A stretch of DNA of 64,000 nt from the NCBI GenBank assembly GCA_017798125.1, contig CP059070.1:558001-622000 (forward strand), written 5' to 3'. The stretch's first letter is position 1, and every line of letters starts with the position of its first letter. Shown in pieces: positions 48,589-58,207 of this stretch. Origin of the DNA: Cryomorphaceae bacterium. Its GTDB lineage: Bacteria; Bacteroidota; Bacteroidia; Flavobacteriales; ECT2AJA-044. The notes below the pieces were generated by a model. It saw nothing but the letters and a program-made list of their open reading frames with translations. It made no database searches and was not told where the DNA came from. The translations under genes were made by a program, and so were the position numbers.

Positions 48589-50269
48589 AGAGACCGCGCT
48601 TCTTCTCCGGCTCTTCCTGATCCGTATCAGCACCTTTTTCAGCCTTGCGTTCTTCTTTTTGTTCTTCCTTCACCTTCTTCCGGTAGGCGCGATCCTGTTT
48701 GTGCGTTTTGGTCCGCAAGACGGAATGAATGAGGCCATCGAGTAGGCCTTCGATCCAATGGCCAATAAAGGCCTTGTACGGTTTATTGGCTACGGCCGCT
48801 TCTCCGATGTGCAGGCCGAATTTATCCGAAGGATTGTTCTTGTGATAGACGAGGCCTCCAAATGCATTGGTGAAGAAATTGATCATCCCGCTCTTCTGTT
48901 GCCCTGTCTCCTTATCGACCAAGGCAACCTCTAGGTTGCTGTACCTGAAGTCCACGTCGCCAAAGGTGGTGTCTTTGGTCCCGCGAAGGTCGAAAGCCAG
49001 AGAATTGACTTGTCCACTCTTGATGGACAAGTTTCCTGAGTGCTCCAAAAACTCCCGCATGATTTGAAGGTTCGTGGGCTCCATGGTACCCTTCAGCGTG
49101 TAGGGATAATGATCTCCATAAAGGTATTCTGCACGGACCTCGGTGTAAGCCTTGCCCTGAAGCATGATGGAGCCTTCCATAACTAGGGCCGGCTCTCTTC
49201 GGTTCTGGTTCTGCAAACCCTTGAGGGCGGCATTCATGTCATTGAGCTCAATGCGCGCGGCCACGGTTCGCTCTCCGTGTAATTCTTCAATGACCATATG
49301 ACCATTCTTTACCACAGCCTTATTCAATCGGAAGTCCATAGGAATGGCCTCGACCAACTCTTGAGGATACTTTTTCACATGGTCGGGGAAGGGCAAGCGA
49401 CCGTCCTTGAAGATTTCGGCGTACGGTGCATTCAAATACAATTCGGAAAGGTGAATGAAGCCCGAATCAATGGCCTCAGGTCGGGTCATAAACCAATTGG
49501 GAACTTGAATATCCCAGCGCGCCTTCTTCCAGCCAAAGTGGTGACCGTAGGCAATCTTGCCCAAGTTGGATTCCATATGTAGGCCGTATCCGGCGAACAA
49601 CGTATCGCCCCAAAGCACTTCTACACTATCGATATGCACGACGTAAATGCTGTCCGGAAACTGAAAGTACACATCTGGAAGTATGAGTTGTCCCTTGGAC
49701 ATGTCAATGACCTCTGTGGCTTTTCCGTTAATCTCCAAGTCGGTCATCAAGAAGTCTAGGCCAGCGGAAAACTCAGTGGGCCCTTCCGGGTTGAAGATCA
49801 TTGACCCATTCGAGGTTCTGATCTTTTTGACCTGCAGCTTTAGTCCGCCAATTCCACCGTCCTCGGCAGGCACGGGCGCAGGTTTTAAAGCGGTGTCCTT
49901 GGGGGCCAATGCGTAGCCCTCGAAGACGGGGCGGTCGATAGCTAGGCTATCGAGCCGCAGGCTCCCAGAACTTAAAAACTCCGCACTGCTGAAGCCGTAT
50001 AGCTTGATGCTCTCCACATCGAGGGTCCAGTACTCCTTGTCCTCATCCCCTCGGGTCAACTCGATATCGTAGAGCATGAGCTCTCCGCGCTGCAGGTTGA
50101 GCTTGCTCTTGTCGTAGTCGAAGGTCCAGCCGTCTCCCAGCTGATTACGGACTTGCGACTTCAGCATTTCATTGACTTGCCGCAAGACCAGGAGATTGCC
50201 CGACAGAAAGAATCCGCCGACGAGCACCACCACGATGCCCAAGACAATCCACAACCATTTTCTTTTCAT
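48566..50269 (-). CDS. AsmA/DUF748-like membrane-anchored protein
   Basis: A 567-aa product with one N-terminal membrane helix (WLWIVLGIVVVLVGGFFLSG) and a long periplasmic AsmA-like body rich in beta strands (MLYDIELTRGDE, LTRGDEDKEYWTLDVESIKLYG). The C-terminus is highly charged (EEQKEERKAEKG). AsmA-like proteins are thought to carry lipids between membranes. Its 3' end overlaps the convergent M20-like gene by 23 bases. A dispersed hairpin repeat lies at 49949-49964. Confidence 0.75.
   Translation of the reverse strand: MKRKWLWIVLGIVVVLVGGFFLSGNLLVLRQVNEMLKSQVRNQLGDGWTFDYDKSKLNLQRGELMLYDIELTRGDEDKEYWTLDVESIKLYGFSSAEFLSSGSLRLDSLAIDRPVFEGYALAPKDTALKPAPVPAEDGGIGGLKLQVKKIRTSNGSMIFNPEGPTEFSAGLDFLMTDLEINGKATEVIDMSKGQLILPDVYFQFPDSIYVVHIDSVEVLWGDTLFAGYGLHMESNLGKIAYGHHFGWKKARWDIQVPNWFMTRPEAIDSGFIHLSELYLNAPYAEIFKDGRLPFPDHVKKYPQELVEAIPMDFRLNKAVVKNGHMVIEELHGERTVAARIELNDMNAALKGLQNQNRREPALVMEGSIMLQGKAYTEVRAEYLYGDHYPYTLKGTMEPTNLQIMREFLEHSGNLSIKSGQVNSLAFDLRGTKDTTFGDVDFRYSNLEVALVDKETGQQKSGMINFFTNAFGGLVYHKNNPSDKFGLHIGEAAVANKPYKAFIGHWIEGLLDGLIHSVLRTKTHKQDRAYRKKVKEEQKEERKAEKGADTDQEEPEKKRGLFKKNKDA
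49936..49952. repeat. Palindrome CGATAGC-TAG-GCTATCG next to a hairpin repeat
   Basis: A perfect 7-bp inverted repeat that ends where the dispersed hairpin repeat (49949-49964) begins. It lies inside the AsmA-like gene. Confidence 0.4.
49949..49964 (+). repeat. Dispersed hairpin repeat inside the AsmA-like gene
   Basis: The plus strand reads ATC-GAGCC-GCA-GGCTC (variable pair A/T, loop GCA). The gene on the other strand reads Leu-Arg-Leu-Asp. Confidence 0.65.
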
Positions 50270-50343
50270 ACCGTTCTAAGGTACATAAATCCCTTTTTCT
50301 GAACGCATGAATTGCGCTAACTTGCGCTCCAAATACCCTTGAT

Positions 50344-51531
50344 ATGTACGGATCCATCCAATCTTTTTTGACCGAAGAACTCACCGCCATCGAAGAAGCG
50401 GGGCTCTATAAAAAAGAACGCATCATTACTGGACCGCAGGACGCTGTCATCCAAATCAGCACCGGCGAAGAGGTGATCAACTTTTGCGCGAACAACTACT
50501 TGGGATTGAGTTCGCATCCGAAAGTGCTTCAAGCGGCGAAGGACGCTCTGGACTCTCATGGATTCGGCATGTCCAGCGTTCGCTTTATCTGTGGAACTCA
50601 AGATATTCACAAAGAATTGGAGCAAAAGATCGCCGATTTCTTGGGTACGGAAGACACCATATTATACGCCGCGGCTTTCGATGCCAATGGAGGCGTTTTT
50701 GAACCGCTCTTGGGCCCGGACGACGCCATCATCAGCGACTCTTTGAACCACGCTTCCATCATCGACGGAGTTCGTTTGTGCAAGGCACAGCGCTTTCGCT
50801 ACAAAAACAACGACATGGCGGACCTTGAAGAGCAACTGAAAGCCGCTCAAGGTGCGCGCCATAAAATCATTGTGACCGACGGGGTATTCTCCATGGACGG
50901 CTACGTGGCTCAACTGGATAAAATCTGTGACTTGGCCGATCAATACGACGCCATGGTCATGGTCGACGAGTGCCACGCCACCGGATTCATTGGTGCTACG
51001 GGTCGCGGAACGCACGAACTCAACGGCGTAATGGGCCGTATTGACATCATTACGGGAACCCTCGGAAAAGCCCTTGGTGGGGCTATGGGTGGATTTACTT
51101 CGGGCCGTAAAGAGATCATCGACATGCTTCGCCAGCGCTCTCGACCTTACCTCTTCAGCAACTCCTTGGCCCCTTCCATCGTTGGAGCCAGTAACGCTGT
51201 TTTTGACCTCCTGAGCGGAAGCACAGAATTGCGCGACAAGCTGGAGTGGAACACCAACTACTTCAAGAAGGGCATCAAGGACGCCGGTTTCGATATCAAA
51301 GACGGAGATAGCGCCATCGTTCCCGTAATGCTTTACGACGCCAAATTGAGTCAAGTCATGGCCGATAAACTCCTCGAAGAAGGAATCTACGTCATCGGCT
51401 TTTTCTACCCTGTCGTTCCGAAGGAACAAGCGCGGATTCGCGTGCAACTCAGCGCAGCGCACGAGCAGGAACACCTCGACAAGGCCATTGCCGCCTTCAC
51501 CAAGGTGGGCCGTGAGTTAGGCGTGATTTGA
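50344..51531 (+). CDS. kbl: Glycine C-acetyltransferase (2-amino-3-ketobutyrate CoA ligase)
   Basis: The 395-aa PLP enzyme belongs to the alpha-oxoamine synthase family. It shows [27 protein letters not shown], a DECHATGF motif (about 208-215) and the PLP lysine in [19 protein letters not shown]. Kbl splits 2-amino-3-ketobutyrate into glycine and acetyl-CoA in threonine breakdown. KAS-type relatives (BioF, SPT, HemA) share the fold, but the QDIHKELE and [19 protein letters not shown] segments favour Kbl. A dispersed hairpin repeat overlaps its stop codon. Confidence 0.9.
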   Translation: MYGSIQSFLTEELTAIEEAGLYKKERIITGPQDAVIQISTGEEVINFCANNYLGLSSHPKVLQAAKDALDSHGFGMSSVRFICGTQDIHKELEQKIADFLGTEDTILYAAAFDANGGVFEPLLGPDDAIISDSLNHASIIDGVRLCKAQRFRYKNNDMADLEEQLKAAQGARHKIIVTDGVFSMDGYVAQLDKICDLADQYDAMVMVDECHATGFIGATGRGTHELNGVMGRIDIITGTLGKALGGAMGGFTSGRKEIIDMLRQRSRPYLFSNSLAPSIVGASNAVFDLLSGSTELRDKLEWNTNYFKKGIKDAGFDIKDGDSAIVPVMLYDAKLSQVMADKLLEEGIYVIGFFYPVVPKEQARIRVQLSAAHEQEHLDKAIAAFTKVGRELGVI

Positions 51532-51546
51532 GCCTACGGCTCGATG
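51530..51546 (-). repeat. Dispersed hairpin repeat overlapping the kbl stop codon
   Basis: The minus strand reads CATC-GAGCC-GTA-GGCTC. The gene-strand copy begins within the TGA stop (51529-51531). Confidence 0.7.
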
Positions 51547-51615
51547 CCCCCAGGCCAACATCTTTCCTCCACCAGAGAAGACCCTCTGGTTATCAACACT
51601 TTTTCGTTTATAAAA

Positions 51616-51646
51616 TTGGGCTAACGATATTATTGTCGTAAATTCG
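51616..51646 (+). promoter_or_regulatory. Probable promoter of the rplM operon
   Basis: TTG at 51616-51618 and TAAATTCG (one base off TAnnTTTG) at 51639-51646 are spaced 20 bases. The leader before the GTG start would be about 55 bases. Confidence 0.45.
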
Positions 51647-51704
51647 CAGCCCGTTTTTGAGAGGACTCCATTGTGAGTCAGGTAATTAATTAAAATTCAG
51701 TCAA

Positions 51705-52163
51705 GTGGACCAATTGAGCTACAAGACGGTTTCGGCCAACGCCGCCACAGTGAACAAGAAGTGGGTTTTGGTGGACGCGGAAGGGCAAACACTAGGTCGT
51801 ATGGCCTCAGCAGTTGCCAAGATGTTGCGCGGTAAACACAAGCCAGACTTCACCCCACACGTGGATGGTGGTGACTACGTCATCGTTATCAATGCCGATA
51901 AGATCAGCTTGTCCGGACAGAAGTGGGATCAAAAACAACACATTCGCCACACAGGGTACCCTGGAGGTCAGCGCAGTCTGACTTCTCGCGAATTGTTCGA
52001 GAAAGATCCTATCCTTTTGATCGAGGGCGCTGTTAAAGGTATGTTGCCGAAGAACCGTCTAGGTCGTAAGATCTTTAAGAATCTTCACGTATTTGTTGGT
52101 GCAGAGCACCCGCATGAGGCGCAAAAGCCCGAAGCAATCAACTTCAACGAAATCAAACTTTAA
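51705..52163 (+). CDS. rplM: 50S ribosomal protein L13
   Basis: The 152-aa product (GTG start) shows the L13 pattern: [50 protein letters not shown] (with the [12 protein letters not shown] strand), then [21 protein letters not shown]13 binds 23S rRNA early in 50S assembly. In many bacteria rplM and rpsI are co-transcribed, as here (rpsI starts three bases later). Confidence 0.96.
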   Translation: MDQLSYKTVSANAATVNKKWVLVDAEGQTLGRMASAVAKMLRGKHKPDFTPHVDGGDYVIVINADKISLSGQKWDQKQHIRHTGYPGGQRSLTSRELFEKDPILLIEGAVKGMLPKNRLGRKIFKNLHVFVGAEHPHEAQKPEAINFNEIKL

Positions 52164-52166
52164 GCA

Positions 52167-52553
52167 ATGGAAATCACGCACGCATTAGGACGTCGTAAGA
52201 AATCAATTGCTCGCGTTTATTTGTCAGAAGGTAAGGGGAACTTTACCATCAACAACCGCGCGATCGAAGATTACTTCCCGACTCCAACCCTCCGTTACAA
52301 AGTGATGCAACCCTTCACTATAGCGGACATCGTCGGAAAGTACGACGTAAAAGCGAACATCGAAGGTGGTGGAACCACTGGACAAGCGGAAGCCCTTCGT
52401 TTAGGAATCGCTCGCGCTCTTTGCGAGATCAACGAAGAATACCGCGCACTCTTCAAGCCACACAGCTTGCTCACTCGTGACCCACGTATGGTCGAGCGCA
52501 AGAAATTTGGTCAGAAGAAAGCTCGTAAGAAATTCCAGTTCTCTAAACGTTAA
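52167..52553 (+). CDS. rpsI: 30S ribosomal protein S9
   Basis: The 128-aa product has GRRKKSIARVYLSEGKGNFTINNR at the start, TGQAEALRLGIARAL in the middle and the conserved basic C-terminal tail RDPRMVERKKFGQKKARKKFQFSKR, whose last residues reach the P-site tRNA. It follows rplM by three bases. Confidence 0.97.
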   Translation: MEITHALGRRKKSIARVYLSEGKGNFTINNRAIEDYFPTPTLRYKVMQPFTIADIVGKYDVKANIEGGGTTGQAEALRLGIARALCEINEEYRALFKPHSLLTRDPRMVERKKFGQKKARKKFQFSKR

Positions 52554-52663
52554 TCGGAATCCCTTACACGGTTTAGCATCTAAATCAGTCGGATGCCTAC
52601 GGGCCTACCTCCTGATTGCTTAACCTCTCATTAAGTCTTACAGAACGTAAACCAATTTGCATT

Positions 52664-53428
52664 ATGCAACCAATTGAAATTGAAAAACTGTTAAAATCAG
52701 GTGTACACTTTGGACACTTGACCCGCAAGTGGAATCCTGCGATGGCTCCTTATATCTTCATGGAGCGCAACGGAATCCACATCATCGACCTCAAGAAAAC
52801 GGCGGCCAAACTCGACGAAAGTCGTAAGGCGCTGGCATCCATTGCAGCCAGTGGAAAGAAAATCCTCTTTGTGGCGACCAAGAAACAAGCGAAAGAGATC
52901 TTGGAAGAGCAAATGAAAGGATTGAACATGCCTTACATTACCGAGCGTTGGCCAGGTGGAATGCTCACGAACTTCGTGACCATCCGCAAAGCAATCAAGA
53001 AGATGCAGACCATCGACAAGATGATCGCAGACGGAACCTTCGATTCACTATCAAAACGCGAACGCCTCCAAGTGACTCGTCAGCGTGCGAAACTCGAGAA
53101 GCAACTCGGAAGCATCGCGGATATGAATCGTCTTCCAGGTGCCATCTTCATCGTGGACATCATGCGCGAGCACATCGCCGTGAAAGAAGCGCAGAAATTG
53201 AACATCCCTACTTTCGCACTCGTTGACACGAACTCTAACCCTAATGAGGTAGACTTCGCTATCCCAGGAAACGACGACGCTTCTAAAGCAATCAAAGTAA
53301 TCTTGGAATACGTTACCGACGCTGTGAAAGAAGGCCTTTCTGCTCGTAAAGCAGACAAGGATGAAGCTCCTGCAGAGAAGAAGGAGAAGAAAGCAGCGAA
53401 GAAAGAAGAAGCTTCAGCAGCTAAATAA
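52664..53428 (+). CDS. rpsB: 30S ribosomal protein S2
   Basis: From the ATG at 52664 (MQPIEIEKLLKSGVHFGHLTRKW) the product is 254 aa, with the GRTHFGH-type start, ATKKQAKEILEEQMK and PYITERWPGGMLTNF in the core, and a lysine/alanine-rich C-terminal tail typical of Bacteroidota. The 110-base gap after rpsI (52554-52663) may carry a leader, but no known S2 leader fold was recognised. It precedes tsf, the common rpsB-tsf order. Confidence 0.96.
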   Translation: MQPIEIEKLLKSGVHFGHLTRKWNPAMAPYIFMERNGIHIIDLKKTAAKLDESRKALASIAASGKKILFVATKKQAKEILEEQMKGLNMPYITERWPGGMLTNFVTIRKAIKKMQTIDKMIADGTFDSLSKRERLQVTRQRAKLEKQLGSIADMNRLPGAIFIVDIMREHIAVKEAQKLNIPTFALVDTNSNPNEVDFAIPGNDDASKAIKVILEYVTDAVKEGLSARKADKDEAPAEKKEKKAAKKEEASAAK

Positions 53429-53467
53429 TTCACCCAGTCTTTAACATCACATTTTTAGATCAGTAAA

Positions 53468-54301
53468 ATGGCGAACATTACTGCCGCAGACGTAAATAAG
53501 CTCCGCAAGCAGACAGGAGCTGGAATGATGGATTGTAAAAAAGCTTTGGTAGAAGCCGAAGGTGATTTTGACGCAGCCATCGACATTCTTCGTAAAAAAG
53601 GACAAAAAGTAGCTGCTAAGCGCGCCGATCGTGAAGCGAGCGAAGGAGCTGTTTTGGCCACCACCAACGGAGATAACACTACAGGTGTTTTGGTATCTGT
53701 GAACTGTGAAACCGACTTCGTTGCGAAAAATGAAGGGTTTGTTGAATTGGCAACCAGCATTTTGAATGTTGCTTTGGCCAACACTCCAGATACTAAAGAT
53801 GCATTGTTGGCACTTTCTTTCGACGACACCATGACTGTTGGAGAGAAATTGACCGAGCAGACCGGTGTTATCGGTGAGAAAATCGAAGTTTCTGCATACG
53901 AGAAATTGGATGCTCCGTTTGTAGCCGCGTACATCCACGCTGGAAACAAATTGGCGAGCTTGGTAGGATTGAGCGGAGTTCCTTCTGCTGACGATGCAGG
54001 GAAAAACGTAGCAATGCAAGTTGCCGCGATGAGCCCGATCGCAGTAGACAAGGACGGTGTTGATCAAGCGACCATCGACCGCGAGCTGGAAGTGGGTCGA
54101 GACTTGGCACGTCAAGAAGGAAAGCCAGAGGAAATGCTCGATCGCATTGCTCAAGGCCGCTTAGGTAAATTCTTTAAGGAGAACACCTTGATGTCCCAAG
54201 CCTTCATCAAAGAAAGCAAGCAAAGTGTTGCGGATTATTTGAACTCCGTGGACAAAGGTTTGACTGCAACTGCATTCAAGCGCGTTGGCCTCGGCGGTTA
54301 A
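53468..54301 (+). CDS. tsf: Elongation factor Ts
   Basis: The 277-aa product has the N-terminal UBA-like [41 protein letters not shown], the core [16 protein letters not shown] and the C-terminal VADYLNSV. It exchanges nucleotide on EF-Tu. It starts 39 bases after rpsB and is followed by a strong terminator. Confidence 0.97.
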   Translation: MANITAADVNKLRKQTGAGMMDCKKALVEAEGDFDAAIDILRKKGQKVAAKRADREASEGAVLATTNGDNTTGVLVSVNCETDFVAKNEGFVELATSILNVALANTPDTKDALLALSFDDTMTVGEKLTEQTGVIGEKIEVSAYEKLDAPFVAAYIHAGNKLASLVGLSGVPSADDAGKNVAMQVAAMSPIAVDKDGVDQATIDRELEVGRDLARQEGKPEEMLDRIAQGRLGKFFKENTLMSQAFIKESKQSVADYLNSVDKGLTATAFKRVGLGG

Positions 54302-54320
54302 TTCGCCCACCACAACCTTT

Positions 54321-54351
54321 AAAGGAGAGACTTAGTTCTCTCCTTTTTTTT
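54321..54351 (+). terminator. Terminator after tsf
   Basis: AAAGGAGAG pairs with CTCTCCTTT, followed by TTTTT, 20 bases after the tsf stop. Confidence 0.85.
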
Positions 54352-54355
54352 GCTC

Positions 54356-54363
54356 TAACTTTA
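54356..54363 (+). promoter_or_regulatory. Probable -7 box of pyrH
   Basis: TAACTTTA, one base off TAnnTTTG, 18 bases before the ATG. It follows directly after the tsf terminator. Confidence 0.45.
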
Positions 54364-54381
54364 CCCAAACAACTGCACGAG

Positions 54382-55089
54382 ATGAAATACAAAAGAATTC
54401 TACTGAAACTGAGCGGAGAGGCCCTCATGGGGGACAATAGTTACGGCATTGATCCCAAGCGCATCAGTGCGTACGCTGAAGACATTAAGAAAGTTGTTGA
54501 AGCGGGAGTTGAGGTCGCCATTGTGCTCGGTGGAGGAAACATCTTCCGCGGACTTGGCGCATCGGACCAAGGGATTGACCGAGTACAGGGAGACCACATG
54601 GGTATGTTGGCTACGGTCATCAACGGATTGGCCATGCAGTCTGTGCTGGAAGGAATGGGCGTACAAACGCGCCTCCAGTCAGCCATTGAGATGGACAAGG
54701 TAGCCGAGCCGTTTATTCGACGCCGCGCCGTTCGCCACTTGGAAAAAGGACGTATTGTTATTTTCGGAGGTGGTACGGGCAATCCATATTTTACAACGGA
54801 CACGGCAGCAACCCTGCGCGCCGTAGAAATTGAGGCAGATGTGATTTTGAAAGGAACGCGCGTTGACGGTATCTATTCAGCCGACCCGGAGAAGGATAAA
54901 AATGCTGTGCGCTATCAGAATTTGACCTTTAAGGACGTTTACGAAAAAGGATTGAACGTCATGGACATGACGGCCTTTACACTGAGCAAAGAGAACCACC
55001 TGCCCATCATCGTATTCGACATGAATACAGCCGGGAACTTGGAGAAAGTTGTCCGAGGGGAGAACGTTGGAACTCTAGTTGAGAACTAG
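54382..55089 (+). CDS. pyrH: UMP kinase
   Basis: The 235-aa product has the N-terminal [14 protein letters not shown], the nucleotide-binding [13 protein letters not shown], a [29 protein letters not shown] segment, and [18 protein letters not shown], all characteristic of UMP kinase (PyrH). It forms UDP from UMP. pyrH-frr follow tsf in many genomes. Confidence 0.97.
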   Translation: MKYKRILLKLSGEALMGDNSYGIDPKRISAYAEDIKKVVEAGVEVAIVLGGGNIFRGLGASDQGIDRVQGDHMGMLATVINGLAMQSVLEGMGVQTRLQSAIEMDKVAEPFIRRRAVRHLEKGRIVIFGGGTGNPYFTTDTAATLRAVEIEADVILKGTRVDGIYSADPEKDKNAVRYQNLTFKDVYEKGLNVMDMTAFTLSKENHLPIIVFDMNTAGNLEKVVRGENVGTLVEN

Positions 55090-55127
55090 AATTTGATATC
55101 TTAGGCCACCCGAAAAAGCAGAAGGAG

Positions 55128-55691
55128 ATGAACGAAGAACTCGATTTAATCTACGACACCACTCGCGAGTCCATGGACAAGAGCATTGTCCACTTGGAAA
55201 AAGAGCTATTGAAAATTCGCGCCGGCCGTGCAAACCCCAGCATGCTCAGCTCCATCAAGGTGGATTACTACGGCACAGAAACGCCCCTTTCTCAGGTGGC
55301 CAACATCAACACCCCTGATGCGCGTACGCTGACCGTACAACCTTGGGAAAAGCAGATGATTCCAGAGATCGAAAAAGCCATTATCAATGGCAACCTCGGT
55401 TTCAATCCCCAAAACAATGGTGAGTCCGTGATCATCAACATTCCACCTCTAACGGAAGAGCGACGTAAAGACTTAGTCAAGCAAGCTCGCGCTGAGGCGG
55501 AGCATGCCAAAGTGGGGATTCGGAATGCGCGAAAAGAAGCGAATGACGAGATCAAGAACTTGCAAAACGATGGCCTTTCAGAAGATTTGGCCAAAGATGC
55601 AGAAGCCGAAGTTCAAGGCATTACCAATGCCTACAACACCAAGGTCGACAACCATCTCGAGCGTAAGGAAGCAGAAATAATGCACGTTTAA
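55128..55691 (+). CDS. frr: Ribosome recycling factor
   Basis: The 187-aa product shows the RRF pattern: DKSIVHLEKELLKIRAGRANPSMLSSIKVDYYGTETPLSQVANI and RTLTVQPWEKQMI in domain I, and LTEERRKDLVKQARAEAEHAKVGIRNARKEANDEIK in the helical bundle. It recycles ribosomes after termination. A terminator follows. Confidence 0.97.
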   Translation: MNEELDLIYDTTRESMDKSIVHLEKELLKIRAGRANPSMLSSIKVDYYGTETPLSQVANINTPDARTLTVQPWEKQMIPEIEKAIINGNLGFNPQNNGESVIINIPPLTEERRKDLVKQARAEAEHAKVGIRNARKEANDEIKNLQNDGLSEDLAKDAEAEVQGITNAYNTKVDNHLERKEAEIMHV

Positions 55692-55716
55692 CGCCTTGTG
55701 TTGTAACAATTTTGCC

Positions 55717-55748
55717 AAAGCGCCGTCTTAACGATAGGCGCTTTTTTT
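55717..55748 (+). terminator. Terminator after frr
   Basis: AAAGCGCC pairs with GGCGCTTT around a 12-base loop, followed by TTTT. It lies between frr and the DUF5686 gene. Confidence 0.8.
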
Positions 55749-55759
55749 ATTTTGATGCG

Positions 55760-58165
55760 ATGAAACCTCTACTCACCTTCCTCCTAATCGCTTTGACCTA
55801 CTCCTTGTCTGCGCAGCAAATGGCTGCCTACGTGGTCGACGACGAATCCAACGAACGACTTGCTTTCGTTCACATCACCTTCGATGATACTCGACGTGGA
55901 ACCGTAACCGATATCGACGGTCGCTTTTGGTTGGACGAGCCCCTTCCCAAGACCCTGACCCTCTCCTTTGTCGGATACGAAACTAAAACCGTCTCTGTAC
56001 CACAAGACCTCAGCGGAAAGAAGCCTTTCATCGTAAGGATGACCGCAGAGAACTTTCTCATCAACGAGGTCGAACTGGTCGCCAACGAAAATCCAGCGCA
56101 CCGCATTGTCCGGAAGGCGGTAGACTTCAAGGATGAAAACAAACCGACCAATTACCCCTCCTTCTCCTATGACTCTTATTCCAAGTTTTTAATCACCCTC
56201 GATCTCGATTCACTGGAGGTTCCTGAGGTCCCCTTGACCCGAGAAGACAGCAGTAATTTAGAGGTGAAAGAGTTTTCCGAAAAGCAGCACCTCTTCATTA
56301 TGGAGAACATCAGTGAGCGGCAATACATCAAAGGGAAAAGAGATAACGAGCGGGTGATCGCGTCTCGCATTTCCGGACTGCAAAGCCCTAATTTTGTGGT
56401 GCTCGCCAACGAGTTCCAGAGCTTTAGCTTCTACGACGACTACATTACCGTTCTCGGGGATGACTACCTCAACCCCATCGCAAAGGGGTCCATCAAGCGC
56501 TATGTTTACGAGCTTCAAGACACCATTTATACGGCTCAAGGAGATAGCGTTTTCGTGATCGCTTACCAACCCTCCGTACGGGCCAATATCATTGGTCTCA
56601 AAGGGGTGGTATACATCAATTCTGACAAGTACGCCATCTCCAATGTGATTGCGGAACCCGCTCTAGAGAATACCGAATTCCCCATCAAAATCCAGCAAAT
56701 GTACGAGCGGGTAGATGGCGAACATTGGTTTCCAACTCAACTGAACACGGACATTGTGCCACCCATTGAAGCGAACGGAATTGTCCCCAAAGCCATTGGG
56801 CGGAGTTACTTGATGGACATCAAAATCAATCCAGACCTCGAAAAGCGGAAGATTCCGAACACGGCAGTCACTTTGGAAGGAAAAGCGGGCAAACGCGATG
56901 ACGAATTCTGGGCTCCTTACCGCATCGACAGTAATTTGACCGACAAAGAGCAGGAGACCTATAGGGTGCTCGACTCCATTGGAAAGGCAGAAAATATCGA
57001 TACCAAGCTGAAGGCCTTTCAGTCCATCCTAACCGGACGTTGGCCTATTGGCCCCATCAGTCTGGATCTGGACCGCATCATCCAAGTAAACAGCTACGAA
57101 GCCGTTCGGCTCGGCTTAGGTGTGCACACCAACGAAAAATTCAGTGACCGCTTCACCGTCGGTGGCTTTTGGGGATGGGGTTTCCGCGACGGCGCCGCTA
57201 AATACGGGTTTGACGGGGAGTATACCCTCAGCAAAGCCAAGGATCTCAAAATTGGGTATGACTACTCGTATGATACGCCCGAGTCGGGAGGAGTTCCTTT
57301 CTACGTCGAAGGGCGGAAACTGCTCATCAACGACTATCGCGCCCTGACCATCCGACAGGTCGATATCGCCTCTCGCCACAACGCCTATGTGGCCGTACGC
57401 CCACTGAGTAATATGAAAATGCGACTCTTTGGACAATGGGAACGCCGCATTACAGTGGGGGATTACCAATACCTCGGGGACGTCACCGATTCCACCAGCG
57501 GATCGCGTGCCTTTAACTATACCGAAGCGGGGGTTTCCATTCAATGGGCGCCAAAAGACCGCTACATGCAAACCCAATTCGGGTACGTCACCATCGACAA
57601 AACCTATCCCATTTACACCTTGCAAGTTGCGCGGGGTCTGGAGGGAGTTTGGGGCAGTGACTTCGACTATTGGCGCGTCGATGCCAAATTGGAGCAGCGC
57701 TGGCGCATCCGTCATTTAGGCGATTTATACCTCACCCTTACGGGTGGATGGGCCGGTGGCGATCTTCCCTACTCTCGCCTCTATGCCGGCTGGTATAATG
57801 GGCCCAACTTCGCCAGCGACAACAACTCATTCGAAACCATGCAGCGAAACGAATTCCTCAGCGATCGCTACGCACAAATTATTCTCCGACACAACTTCGG
57901 CCGCATGTTTAAGAAAGAGGACAACAACGCCGCCTTTTGGATTGTCACCAAGGCAGCCTGGGGAGATGCGGAGAATCCGGAGCGTCACTTGAATATCGGG
58001 AATCAGACCATGGACCAGGGCTTTTTTGAATCTGGAGTGGAATTTACCCAGCTCTTCAACAACCTCGGTTTCGGAGCTTACTACAGATACGGTCCATACG
58101 GGAAGTCAGACTTTTGGGAGAACTGGGCCCTGCGGCTGAATTACCGTTTTTTCTGGCAGGAATAA
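55760..58165 (+). CDS. DUF5686 protein with N-terminal carboxypeptidase-regulatory-like domain
   Basis: From the ATG at 55760 (MKPLLTFLLIALTYSLSAQQ) the product is 801 aa, exported. A carboxypeptidase-regulatory-like domain (about 22-110, TFDDTRRGTVTDIDGRFWLDEPLP) precedes a long barrel-like region of the DUF5686 type (WYNGPNFASDNNSFETMQRNEFLSDRYAQIILRHNF near the end) and ends ALRLNYRFFWQE. The family is common in Bacteroidota and probably outer-membrane. Its function is unknown. Confidence 0.87.
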   Translation: MKPLLTFLLIALTYSLSAQQMAAYVVDDESNERLAFVHITFDDTRRGTVTDIDGRFWLDEPLPKTLTLSFVGYETKTVSVPQDLSGKKPFIVRMTAENFLINEVELVANENPAHRIVRKAVDFKDENKPTNYPSFSYDSYSKFLITLDLDSLEVPEVPLTREDSSNLEVKEFSEKQHLFIMENISERQYIKGKRDNERVIASRISGLQSPNFVVLANEFQSFSFYDDYITVLGDDYLNPIAKGSIKRYVYELQDTIYTAQGDSVFVIAYQPSVRANIIGLKGVVYINSDKYAISNVIAEPALENTEFPIKIQQMYERVDGEHWFPTQLNTDIVPPIEANGIVPKAIGRSYLMDIKINPDLEKRKIPNTAVTLEGKAGKRDDEFWAPYRIDSNLTDKEQETYRVLDSIGKAENIDTKLKAFQSILTGRWPIGPISLDLDRIIQVNSYEAVRLGLGVHTNEKFSDRFTVGGFWGWGFRDGAAKYGFDGEYTLSKAKDLKIGYDYSYDTPESGGVPFYVEGRKLLINDYRALTIRQVDIASRHNAYVAVRPLSNMKMRLFGQWERRITVGDYQYLGDVTDSTSGSRAFNYTEAGVSIQWAPKDRYMQTQFGYVTIDKTYPIYTLQVARGLEGVWGSDFDYWRVDAKLEQRWRIRHLGDLYLTLTGGWAGGDLPYSRLYAGWYNGPNFASDNNSFETMQRNEFLSDRYAQIILRHNFGRMFKKEDNNAAFWIVTKAAWGDAENPERHLNIGNQTMDQGFFESGVEFTQLFNNLGFGAYYRYGPYGKSDFWENWALRLNYRFFWQE

Positions 58166-58207
58166 TCCGTACTTTCGTACGTTCCAAACTGAAGGAGTTC
58201 CCAATCC